Positions 1 to 11,879 of a stretch of DNA of 64,000 nt are shown here, piece after piece. Source of the DNA: Aldrovandia affinis. Lineage: Eukaryota; Chordata; Actinopteri; Notacanthiformes; Halosauridae. The position numbers and the translations under genes were made by a program. Under the pieces are notes generated by a model that made no database searches, was not told the origin of the DNA, and was given only the letters and a program-made list of their open reading frames with translations. The DNA is taken from the NCBI GenBank assembly GCA_029706075.1, contig JAINUG010000048.1, positions 62,001-126,000 of the forward strand, in the 5' to 3' direction. Position 1 is the stretch's first letter; each line of letters starts with the position of its first letter.

Positions 1-2156
1 CAGGCCTGACAAAGGCAATGAGCAACCTCTGTAATGACAAAATCAGCCTAATTAGTGCATGTCGAGGCCACCACTATCCCTGGTCCTGAAGGCCTCCCAG
101 GCTTTGGGAGACCACGGGTTTAATAAAAGTGGGTTGGGACAGACCGTGACATATTCACACATTGGGACTAAACCATAGCTAAGCACTTTATGCTTCCTGT
201 TTGGCACTAATGTGTGGATATGTCACACTGTCCTAACCCTGGGAGACTGCAGGAATCTCTGAAAGTTGTCGGAAGATGAGCTGCTAGGGCAGAGAGGCTC
301 CGCCCCACCATTCATATTGACACAGACTGGCCCATTTGTGGTGGCATCAGGTAATTAATGCACCAATCAGTCATTCAATGGAGTCAATGTAGTCCTGCAC
401 TCACAATCCGCTGAGAAGGCACAGAGGTGGTCACCCAAGTCAAATTAGATTTTTTTCTATATATGGTGACAAAAGAGCAAACCGTTCTATTTGTTTTCTT
501 TGAGCAGTTCCATGACTTTTTGTCACTTTTTCCAGTTCTGACATAACGGGTTGTTTTGTTTTGAAACAACTTGGCACAGTGGTAGAGGGGCGTTAAAAAT
601 GGCAAAGGAGCACATTTGGTTGTGATTGGCCACATCACAACCAAATTTGATCAAAAACAGACAAAAACAACAGTGATCAAAGAGTACGAGCTGTGAGGGC
701 AGAGACGCTCCACCCTCCATTCACATTCACACAGACTGGCCCATCTGTGGTGGCATATACCAGTCTGCCACACTATACAATTCAATAGAAATTGCAATAT
801 TTAAATTATCATAATTCTTGACCCCTTTGTCTCAAGGTCGTATTAAGTCATTATGTAACTGTCCACCATGAACAAGATTTGAACTGCTTCAGGAATCCAG
901 CTATATGAATGGATATGTTCGATATGTGTGTCTCCCCGTATAAGCAAATCATATTTGTTTTATGAACAGGGCTTGAAATTAACTTTGTGGCTCACCAGCC
1001 ACTGTGATTTGCCATTTTCCAAAGTTACTACCCACTCAGCATTTTCACTAGCCAAAATATCCCCCCCCCAAATATAGGTAAAATAATTGGAGAATGTAAC
1101 TCCACAAAATGTGTGCATTTGTTTAGATTGATCAAGTAGTAGTATTATATAACACTTAATTAGAATAAAAACAATTCACTACTGTAAGGGCACTTTACAT
1201 TTTCTGATATAAATATGTATTGATGGATGTATTAACTGATGGATACATTTTAATACAAAAAGGTAAACTGTGCTATGACTGACTCATGTGGGAGGGAAGG
1301 AGGGAGGGAGAGATAGTGTGAGAAAGAGGGAGATCAAATGTCCTCCAAGCTTTCATCTGAATCCTCTTCATTCTGCTGCTGATACACTTCTCTTTCCTGC
1401 TGGTCTTCCAGTCAGCTGTTGAGGCAGGGATGGAGAGGATGAGGTCAACCAGGTGCAGGACATCAGGACACTCCTGACAAAGTATTCGGTTGACTTCAGG
1501 CCAGGTGATATTGTGCAGGGTCTTCTGGGTCCTGGTAGGGCCTTGACTTGAGCCCAGCCCACTGATCAGGGATCTGCTGCAGATGTGAGATCCATGTTCG
1601 TAAAAGAGAATGTGTTGGAGGACAAGTTAGTTGAGTAAGTTGTAATGTTGTGTATAGCAGGGGCATGATTGAAACAAAACACTCACATGCACTTTTGTCT
1701 GGATCTGGCCAGTACTGAAAGTTAGTCACTCGCATGGCACACCGGACCCCACAGCTCTTCAGATCAGTCATCCATGCTCTTGGACAGCAGGTTTATTAGC
1801 TGGTGTAGTCTCTTGACCCTGCATTGATGGGAAATCACTTAGTCACACAAACAATCGTGTCACACACACACGATTGCTATAAATTGCATCAATTGCTATA
1901 TTAAAGTTAATGCTAGCTAGTAGCTCAAGCATTTTGCTAACATTACACTGGCTATAATGACCCTGAATTTTCTCTAGAAAACACCTTTCTTGACTATGAT
2001 CATGAACATTGTCTGTGATTTTCTTAGGGTAATAGTAGTGCTATACTGCATCACTATGAGCTTCCTACTAGCTAGTTAACATGAATATAGTCCAGCTAAA
2101 CTAGCAGCAAAACAACAGAAGCTATCTTAAGTCTGGTTTGTGCATAATTAACTTTC
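1..2156. other. Unassigned repeat-like sequence with a direct repeat
   Basis: No host gene seen. A segment at about 277-350 recurs, diverged, at about 688-757; both read GAGCTG, then AGGGCAGAGA, then CACAGACTGGCCCAT and TGTGGTGGCAT. A purine-rich GGAGGGA tract lies at 1291-1333. A minus-strand reading frame at 1496-1771 (CGVRCAMRVTNFQYWPDPDK) has no recognised family. The stretch around 968-1060 (CTCACCAGCCACT) recalls teleost hAT-type repeats but is not certain. Confidence 0.35.
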
Positions 2157-2278
2157 AGCCACGGGTGTGGCTATGGCGCGGAGCTGAACGGTCGCATTTC
2201 TACTCCGTCAAAATTTGTTAAATTGAGCAATTATCCTGTGTTAAAAACGAACGAATTGAGTGTATCTGGGATCTAGTC

Positions 2279-3010
2279 ATGTCGAACAAACCGCCCAAAT
2301 CTGCCTCGAAAAATGCTCAGAACAAGGGTGACCAGCTTGAAGAAACGGGGGAAGAAGCTAGCATGCTAACTACCCATGCACAATCTCTGGAAGCAGCACG
2401 GATTTTAGAAGCAATTACAGCCCTGAAAGATGACTTTGGCTCCAAATTCGACTGAGTTCTGGCTGCAATAAATGGGATCAAATCGGACTTCAAAGATTTC
2501 TCAGGGAGACTGGGGCAGGCGGAGGATCGGATTGGTGGTGTAGAGGATGATGTCGCCCTGGAGAAAAAGGTGTCTGAACTTACCTCCAAAATGGACGATC
2601 TGGAGAACAGGGATCGCTGCTCGAATCTCAGACTGGTGAATCTCCCGGAGAGAGTCGAAAAGGGCAATGCAGTTGCTTTTCTAGAAAAGTGGCTGTCCGA
2701 CGCCCTGGGTCCGGAGACCTTCCCTGTTCCGATGATTATCGGAAGGGCTCACAGATTACTGGGCGCTCCATTCCTCCACGTGTCATGATAATGAAGTTCT
2801 TACATTTTCAAGACAAGATCCAAGTCATGCAGGCAGCCAGAAACAAGGGTAAAATCATGTTCGATGACCACCGTGTCATGTTTTTCCAAGACCTGTCCAC
2901 AGAACTCTACGAACCCTGAAGATTGAATACGGATTAATCTACCCTGCTAAACCCCATGTGTTCGCTGACCCTTCAAGTGTGGAATTGTTTATCAAGGACC
3001 TGAAACCGAG
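2279..3010 (+). pseudogene. L1-Tx1 ORF1-like protein, broken
   Basis: Begins MSNKPPKSASKNAQNKGDQ and has a coiled coil followed by DLENRDRCSNLRLVNLPERVEKG and FLEKWL, the hallmark of L1/Tx1 ORF1 (transposase-22 family), an RNA-binding chaperone. A TGA in place of an expected Arg codon near 2453 looks like CpG decay. A shift near 2760 moves the end into another frame (VMIMKFLHFQDKIQVMQAAR). Confidence 0.8.
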
Positions 3011-3659
3011 CTAGCTGGTCGGCTAGCGGGATTGGGATGAACGCTGTCAGTGACTGCATTTTCCGGCAGCAACAGGTGATGAAAACACTCAACTTGAACT
3101 TCGTCACGTTGCTTTCCTGTGGTTATTGCCGGTGTTTTAGTTTGTTTTTATGGGTTGCGTCCCGATTCTCTTCTCTGCCCAGTTCGCCGGGGTTGTACAC
3201 TCATGCGTTTGCCCCCCCCCCCGGGTGGGGGATGGGGAGTTGGGACGCAGCCTAAATTGTTGCACCCTTTGTTAACCATCACTGTGCTATTGATGCGGTT
3301 TTAATTCCGCAGGCAGATACATATGTACATTTTCTTGTTCGTTTATTGCATTATGCCGATTGTAAACGGCAGTTGGTTTATTTTGGGACTCGCCAGTTCT
3401 TGTCTGCTCTTCTTTTTTGTGGATCAGTTGAGCACCTAGTCGCTCTCAATGTTGCAAGGGAAATCTTGCTGTCTTGATTGTGGAGACGGCGCTGGGATTA
3501 AGTTGGGGGTTATGAATCTACATTTTCTTTCAAAACGTGTGTTGATGACATGCGATCTAATTGTTTTAATGGCAAGGTTACAATTTACAGATACATCGGT
3601 GCTTATTTTCATTACATTTATTAAATGGTTGGCATTTCTCATACTTGATTGCGTTCGAT

Positions 3660-6600
3660 ATGGCTTCTAATGTAAATTTAAAGTTTACGTCCTGGAATGT
3701 TAGAAGCTTGGTTAAATTAGCTCAAGTGAAGCAAGTAATTAGTAGGCTTAAACAACTTAAATCATCAGTCGTCTATCTTCACGAAATCTATTGTCAGATG
3801 AAATTTTGAAGATAAAGAGAAGAGCAAGTAATTTCAGCCTCTTACTTATCTCACACCTGAGGGGTGATGATCTTAATTCACAGATCTGTTACCTTTAGAG
3901 TGGACAACGTAATCCGTGATATAGGGGGTCGAAATTTGATTGTTCAGGGTACATTGATAAATGAAAAGATAAACATGATCAATGTATACGGCCCAAATGA
4001 TGATAATCCCAAATTCTTTGAAAATGTATTTCTATTAATTGCTTCTCTCCCAGGGAAAACTCTTATGGCAGGTGACTTCAACTGCACTTTAGATCCTAAA
4101 TTGGACCGTTCATCCGGGGTGGACTCTTCTCATATACAGAGTAGAAAGAAGCTGTTACAATACATGAATGATTTGAACCTGTGTGATCCTTGGAGGAGTT
4201 TAAATCCTGGTAAACTAGAATTTTCTTGTTACTCTTCCTCTTTAAAATCATACTCCCGCATAGATTATTTTCTAATTTCCAGCTCTATGCTCTTCTCTGT
4301 GATAAATTGCAATTATGATAGTACGCTACTGTCAGACCACTCTTCCACTTCACTTATATACAGAGGCTGGTTAAAGCCACTCCTAGATGGAGATTTAATC
4401 CAAAATGGCTTTCTGATTCCAATTCCTGCTTTTCTTAGAGGCGCAAATAGAGATTTATTATTATTATTGTTTTTATATTTTTCTTATTTTCCCCCCATTT
4501 TTCTCCCAATTTGGTTGCCAATTATACCCTCTGTTTACTCAATTCCCCCTCCCCCATGAGTCCGCCGCCCGTCCTCCGGGGCGAGACATTATTTCCGGGC
4601 CGAATTTATCCGCCTCTTCCGAGACGGAATTCTACCACGGACGCCTTTTTCCTGCTCCTCCATGGACTCGTGGCGGCTCACCCTCCCCCCTCCCCCGGAG
4701 GCGGACAGCCAAACGCCACCTCCGATCGGGCTGACAACCAGGGCCGGTCTGGTAGAGATGCGGGTTTCGAACCGCGTCCCTGACAGGCAGCGCTCACCGC
4801 CCCGGACCAGCCAAAGTGTGGTGCGTTAGACCGCTACGCTATCCGCCAGCCCCAAATAGAGATTTTTTTCAGCATGAATACAGATGAGACCTCTGCTGTT
4901 GTCAGATGGGAGGCATTTAAAGCATACATCAGAGGTATGATCATCTCTTACACCAGCTCAAAAACAAACAAACGCAAGCTGAAAATGAATGAGCTTGACC
5001 ACAAGATTAGAGGGTTGGAGAGAGAGGCTTTCTTGGATGACTCCATAACAATAAAGCGGGAATTAATGTCTCTTAAAGCCCAATACAATGAGATGTCCAC
5101 ATTAGATCAGAAAATAGTCTTAGATAGTCTTATATAACTCAGACAGAGTTACTATGATCAAGGTGAAAAACCAGGGGGCACATTAAGAAATTGGATGCAG
5201 ATAGGGCAATTAATGCAATTCAAACTCTAAGCGGGACAATATCAATGGAACTCCATTACAGGACATTAATGAGACATTTATAAAATCAGAAACAAAATAA
5301 AAAATAAAAAATAAAGAAAACACTGCAATTAATACATCTGAATCCCCAGGAAACATTTACCTCTTAATGAAAAACAGAATACAGTTCCTGGATGAATGAG
5401 TTTGTATTCCTTCTTCCATAGCGGACGATTCTAGGGCTCACATGGATGGAAAATTAGACACTTCGGAAATTGCTGAGGCCATTAGTAATATGAGGGGAGG
5501 TAAAACCGCAGGTCCTGATACCCTTCTGTTTCTAACAGACCTAAGCAACTAAATTCTCAATCTAACCAACTTAATTAACACATTTGGAAAGTTTTCAGGC
5601 TTTAAAGTAAACAAAACAAAATCATCTATCATGTTTTTAGATAAGCGGGAGAGATTGAACCCAGTGATAAGCCATCCTTTTAACAATGCGGTGAACGGAT
5701 TCAAATATCTTGGTATCAATGTTACTCCAGCCATTGAGGACTTGGTGTCTTTTAACTACGAACTGATGATGACTGCAGCAACGGAATCTGTGAATAGTTG
5801 GTCATCTATGCCAATCTCTTTTATAGGACGTATAAATGTAATCAAGATGAATATATTGCCCAAGTTTTTATATCTATTCCAATCTATCCCTCTGTCCCCA
5901 CCACCACAGTTTTATTCAAAAATGAAGCGCCTATTTAAAGAGTTTATTTGGAATAATAGAAGGTCAACGACCAGGCCTTACTAAGTATCTGTACCAATGG
6001 CTTGCGGCTTGACACTTATTTATAATCTGCACCTGTCAAAAAACGAAAGAAGTTCACTGATAACCCCTTTGTGAGGAACACAATTAGTGTCTGGCATGAA
6101 GTACAATCGTTTCTGGGTGAATCTACTTTATTTTCAAGTTTTTCACCAATATGGGGGATGATAGCTTCTCGCCTGGCAAAAGGGACCAGGGGTGTCAAAT
6201 GTGGGCAACAAGGGGCATCTATAAAATTATGAATGTATACAATGAGAACAAACTATTGTCAATTGAAGAACTCAAAAACAAATATGGTATACCTCAGAAA
6301 CACTTTTTAAAATATTTGCAGTTAAGGAGCTTAATTTATGCACAGACACACTCTGATACACAACCTCCTTTATCCGTATAATTGCATTGGTAGTGGTCAG
6401 ATATCTTTACTCTATAGAATACTGGTGAAAAACCATAAAGATTCTACTGAGCCTAAGAGAACTCAATGGATAAATGATTTGCAAGAAGATATCTCAGAGA
6501 GGGAGTGGAGTGAGGTATGTTTAAGGGCTCAATTCCTAGCAATAAATACCAATCTCAAACTGATTCAGTATAATTGGATTATGAGGACTTATATTACACC

Positions 6601-6918
6601 AGTTATGTGAATAAGATGAATCCAAATATTCCGGATATCTGTGTCAAATGCAATGCAGAAAAAGGCACCTTATTCCACTGCTTATGGAACTGTCCTGAGA
6701 TTCAAAAGTTCTGGAATGAAATTATAAGATTTATTTCTCAAATTACCTTAAAACCATTCCCCGATTGCCTTAAACTTTGTATTCTTAATTTATACCCAGA
6801 GGATTGTACTTTAAACAGCAAAGAGAAAAAAATAACTGATTTATGTCTATTACAAGCAAGACGCTTGATCGCTCTTTGCTGGAAGGATGTAATGCCCTTC
6901 TGTTGGTCGTTGGCTTAA
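3660..6918 (+). pseudogene. L1-Tx1 ORF2, endonuclease and partial RT
   Basis: Starts MASNVNLKFTSWNVRSL and continues with breaks. The endonuclease region at 3864-4440 keeps NVYGPNDDN, GDFNC and the SDH signature. Sequence 4874-5137 is the linker (KAYIRGMIISYTSSK). At about 5510-5535 the RT is lost, so GGKTAGPD runs straight into TLLFLTDLSN. The thumb follows at 5631-5984 (GFKYLGINVTP, INVIKMNILPKFLYLFQ), then the C-terminal region to 6918. Confidence 0.82.
4457..4852 (-). mobile_element. tRNA-derived SINE (family A), copy 1
   Basis: A tRNA-like head is on the minus strand at the right end: A-box-like TAGCGTAGCGGTCTAACGCA and B-box GGTTCGAAACCC. The left end is an ATT-rich tail. The 13-bp target-site duplication CAAATAGAGATTT flanks it at 4444-4456 and 4853-4865, so both ends are exact. 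It sits inside the L1-Tx1 ORF2. A second copy lies at 19835-20228. Confidence 0.85.
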
Positions 6919-7203
6919 AGAGCTGTCTGCATGCCTTGTCCTTGAAAAATTAACATACACAATGAAAAATAAATCAGCCAAATTTCATGAGGTTTGGAGT
7001 CCCTTTCTTACGTTCTTGGAGAATTGTGATCTTGGGGAAGCTTTGGAAACTTGAATATGATATATTCCTAGGGAATGCCAATGTAACTCTTAGTCTATCA
7101 AATGATGTTATCTTGTTCAATATCTCAAGTCAAGTAATGCTGTAACCTTGTCTGTTTATTTTTATATATATATATAAAATAAACAGACATATATATATAT
7201 ATA

Positions 7204-7545
7204 GGCGGCACGGTGGTGCAGTGGATAGCACTGTCGCCTCACAGCAAGAAGGTCTTGGGTTCGAATCCAGGCCGGGGGCTTTTCTGTGTGGAGTTTGCAT
7301 GTTCTCCCGTGTCCGCGTGGGTTTCCTCCGGGTACTCCGGTTTCCTCCCACAGTCCAAAAACATGCACGTTAGCCTAATTGGAGAGTCTAAATTGCCCGT
7401 AGGTATGAGTGTGTGAGTGAATGGTGTGTGTGTGCCCTGCGATGGATTGGCGACCTGTCCAGGGTTTATTCCTGCCTCTCGCCCCTATGCATGCTGGGAT
7501 AGGCGACCCTGACCAGGAATAAGCGGCTTAGACAATGAGATGAGA
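7204..7545 (+). mobile_element. V-SINE (DANA/HE1 type)
   Basis: A tRNA-like head (GGTGGTGCAGTGGATAGCAC, then GGTTCGAATCC) is followed by the conserved central core of vertebrate V-SINEs (GTGTGGAGTTTGCATGTTCT, GTTTCCTCCGGGTACTCCGG, CACAGTCCAAA). The 3' part ends AAGCGGCTTAGACAATGAGA. It sits in the AT-rich tail of the L1-Tx1 element, next to TATATA repeats. Confidence 0.85.
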
Positions 7546-7679
7546 GCAGATGCAGATGCATGGTCACCTCCTGTTAACCACAGTTCTGGAATGTGCTAAC
7601 TGAGCTCAAGGAAAACAAGGTAAGATTCAATGATTTAAAAAGAAGGCAATGTTTTTCTGCTTGTGAAAAATCCATTCCT

Positions 7680-8045
7680 CATTGAGATGGCAGAAATGGA
7701 GCAAATAAGCAACCGACTTGGACAACTGGAGCTTCAAATGGAGAATGTGGAACTAAAAGGCTCGGATTAACTCCAGCGTCAGTTTCGGCTGAAAGGCATT
7801 GTGGACTTTTAGAAATTAGTGGGGCATCTTCCAAACAACTTAAAACTTGCAAGACGCATCATTTCAATGTTCCCTTCAACATACCGATGTGAAGCATCCT
7901 TTTCTGCTTTCTCAAGAATCAAATCAAAATCAAAGAGACTGAGTCTGCAGCACACCACAGAGGCCGCCTGGATAGCTGTTTCCAGCATAGAGCCTAACTA
8001 CACAACCCTTGTGTCACAGAGGCAGTGTCACAAATCAAATTGAGC
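7680..8045 (+). pseudogene. hAT transposase C-terminal remnant
   Basis: The reading at 7819-8043 contains FPSTYRCEASFSAFSRIKSKSK and EAAWIAVSSIEPNYTTL, the dimerisation end of hAT transposases of the ZBED/GTF2IRD2-like group. Upstream text to about 7680 (AEMEQISNRLGQLELQME) fits the same protein but has stops. No terminal repeats were found. Confidence 0.55.
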
Positions 8046-8102
8046 CAGTATTAAATCCAATATTTTTCTCCTGGCAACTTTGGTTATAAAACTTGTGTAC
8101 TT

Positions 8103-8266
<164 letters not shown>

Positions 8267-8484
8267 CCTGTTCTGAAATAAAATGTGAAATAAAAATGAA
8301 TTGCATAACACTACACGATTATGATTTGTCATTTCATGGAAGTTGCCTATTAGTAGCCTTATTATTTTAGGTTGGTTTAAAAGGTTGGGTGAGGATAAAA
8401 TAATAATATGTCTATGTGGCTCCTGAGTTGGCCAAGTCTGAGTACCACTGGATTAAAGCATGAATTTCCTGTGTGGGTGTTCAT

Positions 8485-10546
8485 CACTGTTCCGAGTTCA
8501 CATGCTGTATGTGAGGCAGCAGGAGTATTGTGCTGCTGCTGTAGTATTCATCACATAAAGAGAGTGTACGGGAGATGGCAAGAATGCAGTAGTATTTTAT
8601 CACATAAAGAGAGTGTGTACAGGAGACTGTAGTTTTTTTTTATTTATTTATTATTAACCTTTATTTATACAGGGAGACATGCTGAGACCAGAGGTTTCTT
8701 TTGCGGCAGTGCCCTGCATCACAAAAGATCATATACAATATGAAATACAATACATAAAATACAAAAGGCGGACACAAAACAAGGACAGACCAACATATAG
8801 CAGAAGCCAGAAGGCACATTTTAAAAACATTCACACACAACATTCTTAAAATAATCTATTAGGAGTTCTTTAAAAACTCTTTAACCCTTTAATGCTCAAC
8901 CATTTGGTAGGGCACATTGTGACTTTTGCCATTGCTCAGCTGACACTTGAAAGGAGTTCCCCAGAAGGGGTGCATAGACATTAAATGCTGACTTACTCCA
9001 TTCAGTCCTAACTCATGGTGTGTTTAAGGTAATATACTGCAGTGATCTTGTGGAGTAGTTAGTAATTCATTCATAAGAGTTTGGTTAGGTAAATAGGTAG
9101 TTTAGCAAGTATGGCCTCCATGAGCTCTCTCCAGAGCTGCGGGATGACCCCCAGGCAGGAGAGGAGGACATTGTACCCCACGTGAAATAATCTACTCTGG
9201 CAGAGCAACAATAGCTGGACCAGATACGACCAGGGGCACAGGGTCAGATCCCACGGACACTAATCCACTTGACACTTCCCGTGTCAATTATAGGAATAGT
9301 GTCACCTGGTTCAAACAGAAGGCGGGCATTTGAGACAACCTTACTCTCCTCAGCTCCTCTGTCAGAGGTTCATAATGGTAAGGAAACCAACCCCCAACCG
9401 TTTTACAACCTCTTGGTTCATCACTCCAGCTCCAGCCTTCTATTGCTCGCCTAAGCAAGGTAAACACCGCCCAGGTGGAGCACTGAGCTCCCGGCACCCC
9501 AATCTGCACACTTTTAAGTTCCACACACCCGCACTTAACAGGGAATCTGTGCAAGCCATACCACGGCATACCACGGCGTTGTGTGGTGGGACAACATTGG
9601 ACTGAGTGCATACAAGGAACTGACAAAGCTTCTGCCCAGATAGGGAGCTGATGCCGACATCTACATAGACAGTGGCACAGAACTGGTGTGGGTGTGGTTA
9701 ATGGGGATTCATGTGCGTAAGAAGCTAAGTGAGCCTTACCTTCTGATGTCCTCCCGGTGTGCTGACCTCCGCTTCCCCTCCACTTGCAAAGAGTCTGCCA
9801 GTAACCAAAATGGTGCTCTTGGAGGTAAACCAGGCAGCTCCTCCATCTCCTCATCACCACCATTGAACATCAAACACCAAACCACATCAACTAAAGTCCA
9901 TTTTTCTGAGTGCAGTCCCATTTCAAAACTGTTTTCTGATACCCAAAGTCTTCTCTTTTAAATTTCTTCAAAGGTATTAATGGACTGGCAATTCTGTGGA
10001 CTGTGACAGCAGTCCAGAAAGTTCCCCTGAATGGACTGACAGCCCCGATACATGCAGTGCTTTTTTTATGGTTATGGCATTAAAGTCCTCAGTAAATGTC
10101 ACATCTAGACGCAGACAATCTGTCTCTTCTAAGGGAGGAAACCACAAACTATTCTATTACTAAATGATCTATGCTCTGTGAGCAACCCCACCCCTCATTG
10201 CACACAACTGTTTTACCCTCATTCTACCCTTCCACAGCAGTGATTTCTGGAGCTGATGGGACACAGGACATAACAACACTGAGTTTGCAAACCTAAATAC
10301 AATAATTTAAGAAATAAAAAAAAAAGAATAAAAAAGAATCTGCTGAGTTTGCACTCCTGCAGTCTGCTGTACACACTCTCTTTATGTGATGAATACTACA
10401 GCAGAAATACTCCTGCCATCTCCCATATACATTATCTTTATGTGATGAATACTACAGTATTCCTGCAGCCTCCCATACACACTCTACTTACGTGAAAAAT
10501 ACTACAGCATTACTGCAGTCTCCCGTAGACATCTGTCGGAACAGTG
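8485..10546. mobile_element. CACTG-ended element with subterminal repeats
   Basis: The left end CACTGTTCCGA (8485) matches the right end TCGGAACAGTG (to 10546) in inverted order. Next to each end lie short repeats of one unit (TAGTATTCATCACATAAAGAGAGTGTAC and like), about two copies at 8520-8640 and three inverted copies at 10340-10540. This layout resembles CACTA/EnSpm elements, though no target-site duplication fits. The interior has no clear transposase. At 8636-8880 there is a different repeat (TTAACCTTTATTTATACAGG). Unassigned sequence fills 8881-10340. Confidence 0.5.
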
Positions 10547-11439
10547 AAGTTTGAATAAAAATGGTCTTTACCCTGAATCCAGTAGCCTTAACAGTCAAAT
10601 CCCCTTGTTTTAAGCACTCTGAATACTGAACACAAGTTGAATTACTTATTAAAAACCCTCACTTATTCTACATGTAAAATATATTTATTTGATTTAATAT
10701 AACTACACAGGATACCAATTATCAATTAAATCACTGAATGTGTAGATGGGCAGAGCAATCTGGTGGATCAATTTTCATCAACTAATGCAACTCACAATTC
10801 AATTAAAATTAACAGCTGGTTTATTAAGTTACAACAGTTAAACAAAGACAAAATAATTCAAAATTCAGTTCAAATACCTTAATAAATACTAAATGCTAGA
10901 CATAAAATTGACATGTAACAATCACAAGCAATGAAATGGAAGAAAATGATACCAAACTAAGTTTGTCTCCCTCCAAATGCAAAAACATGCAGCCGAGGTG
11001 TGAGCTGGGACCAGATCTCCGAAGAAAGCAGGAAAGTGTAGGATCAATTGCTGGACTCTATGTTTGTGACCAGGTGACAAGGGCTACCAGGTGACAAGGC
11101 CAATCATACAATGTTGACCTCTGCTTTCAATCTGGTGGGCCATAGTTTAGTGTGCTGATCTAATATGGACTGCGCTGGCTGCCAAAGCTACATACCTTAC
11201 TGCCCTGGTTTCATTCACAGAGTAATAAATCTGTCAGTGATGGCACCAGGCTTGTTTATGAGAATGTAGGTTAGGCTGGGCCACATTCTGTTTGCCTCCA
11301 CAACATTCCCTCTCTTGTAAAGGATTAGTTATCACCACAGTTGATGATTCATCCTTCGCACCATCAGGAAGCATTTGGGGGGAAAAAAGAATGTAAAACA
11401 TTAGCACTGTATGGAACAATTTACAGCACAACAGGAAAG
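10547..11439. other. Unassigned, AT-rich
   Basis: No gene, long frame or clear terminal repeat seen. A stretch near 11270-11400 (CTCTTGTAAAGGATTAGTTATC) looks repeat-like but I cannot name it. Confidence 0.3.
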
Positions 11440-11620
11440 ACGGGGGGGGCGAGTTACAATACAGACAAACATAACAGCAAGCATATAATAATCAGCAAGC
11501 CAATCGCCGCCCCCTGGTGGCACTCCCGGCCAGATCCGACACTTGGCGAGACGGGGAATTGAACCCCGGTCTCCGTGGCCAGCATCGGACGTTGTAACCA
11601 CTGGACCACGCGGGAGGCCT
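11440..11620 (-). mobile_element. tRNA-Glu-like SINE
   Basis: On the minus strand the head reads TCCCGCGTGGTCCAGTGGTTA, then GGGGTTCAATTCCCCGTCTC, close to a tRNA-Glu gene in both control boxes. It lacks a proper anticodon arm and continues into a non-tRNA body ending at a run of C. So it is a SINE and not a working tRNA gene. Confidence 0.72.
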
Positions 11621-11879
11621 CAGTGTCATATTATTTTAAGTGGACACAAATAAATTAAGACTTCCCTGGACTCCCTTAGGTGTCATGCAGTGACTTTCCC
11701 CAGTGACCATTGCAGTTCTCTGAATTGACCAGTGTCCATACGTTCCCAACAGTCTCCCTACCACATTTTGCACAATGTGCAGGGGTTCTCTGCACATTAA
11801 GTTACACTTAAGACCTCACAGCTGCTGTGTGGAAATCGCCAAATTCCCTGTCAGTAAACAGCTCATCGGTCATTCTACC

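Larger units (their letters stand above)
2157..7195 (+). mobile_element. L1-Tx1 LINE, broken, about 5 kb
   Basis: Non-LTR retrotransposon with remains of both reading frames in order. The leader starts near 2157. ORF1-like sequence runs from 2279 to about 3010 and ORF2-like sequence from 3660 to 6918, then an AT-rich tail. ORF2 shows the endonuclease start (FTSWNVRSLVKL), MAGDFNCTLDPKLDR and SDHSS, and the C-terminal Cys/His part (ICVKCNAEKGTLFHCLWNC). A SINE is inserted at 4457-4852. The central reverse transcriptase is deleted near 5520. Premature stops and frameshifts show it is dead. Confidence 0.85.

Noticed and set aside
1368..1771. Minus-strand frame with Cys and Trp residues (CGVRCAMRVTNFQYW)
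   Set aside because: No family recognised and no exon signals. Left as unassigned.
9269..9320. Possible cers6 RWFRRRR-type exon near CCTGGTTCAAACAGAAGG
   Set aside because: Only a chance WFKQK match. Flanking residues and splice sites do not fit.
9288..9863. 191-residue minus-strand frame
   Set aside because: Low-complexity composition, no recognised motif, and it lies inside the CACTG-ended element.
11523..11620. tRNA-Glu gene on the minus strand
   Set aside because: Control boxes fit, but the anticodon arm and acceptor stem do not fold properly and a SINE body follows.
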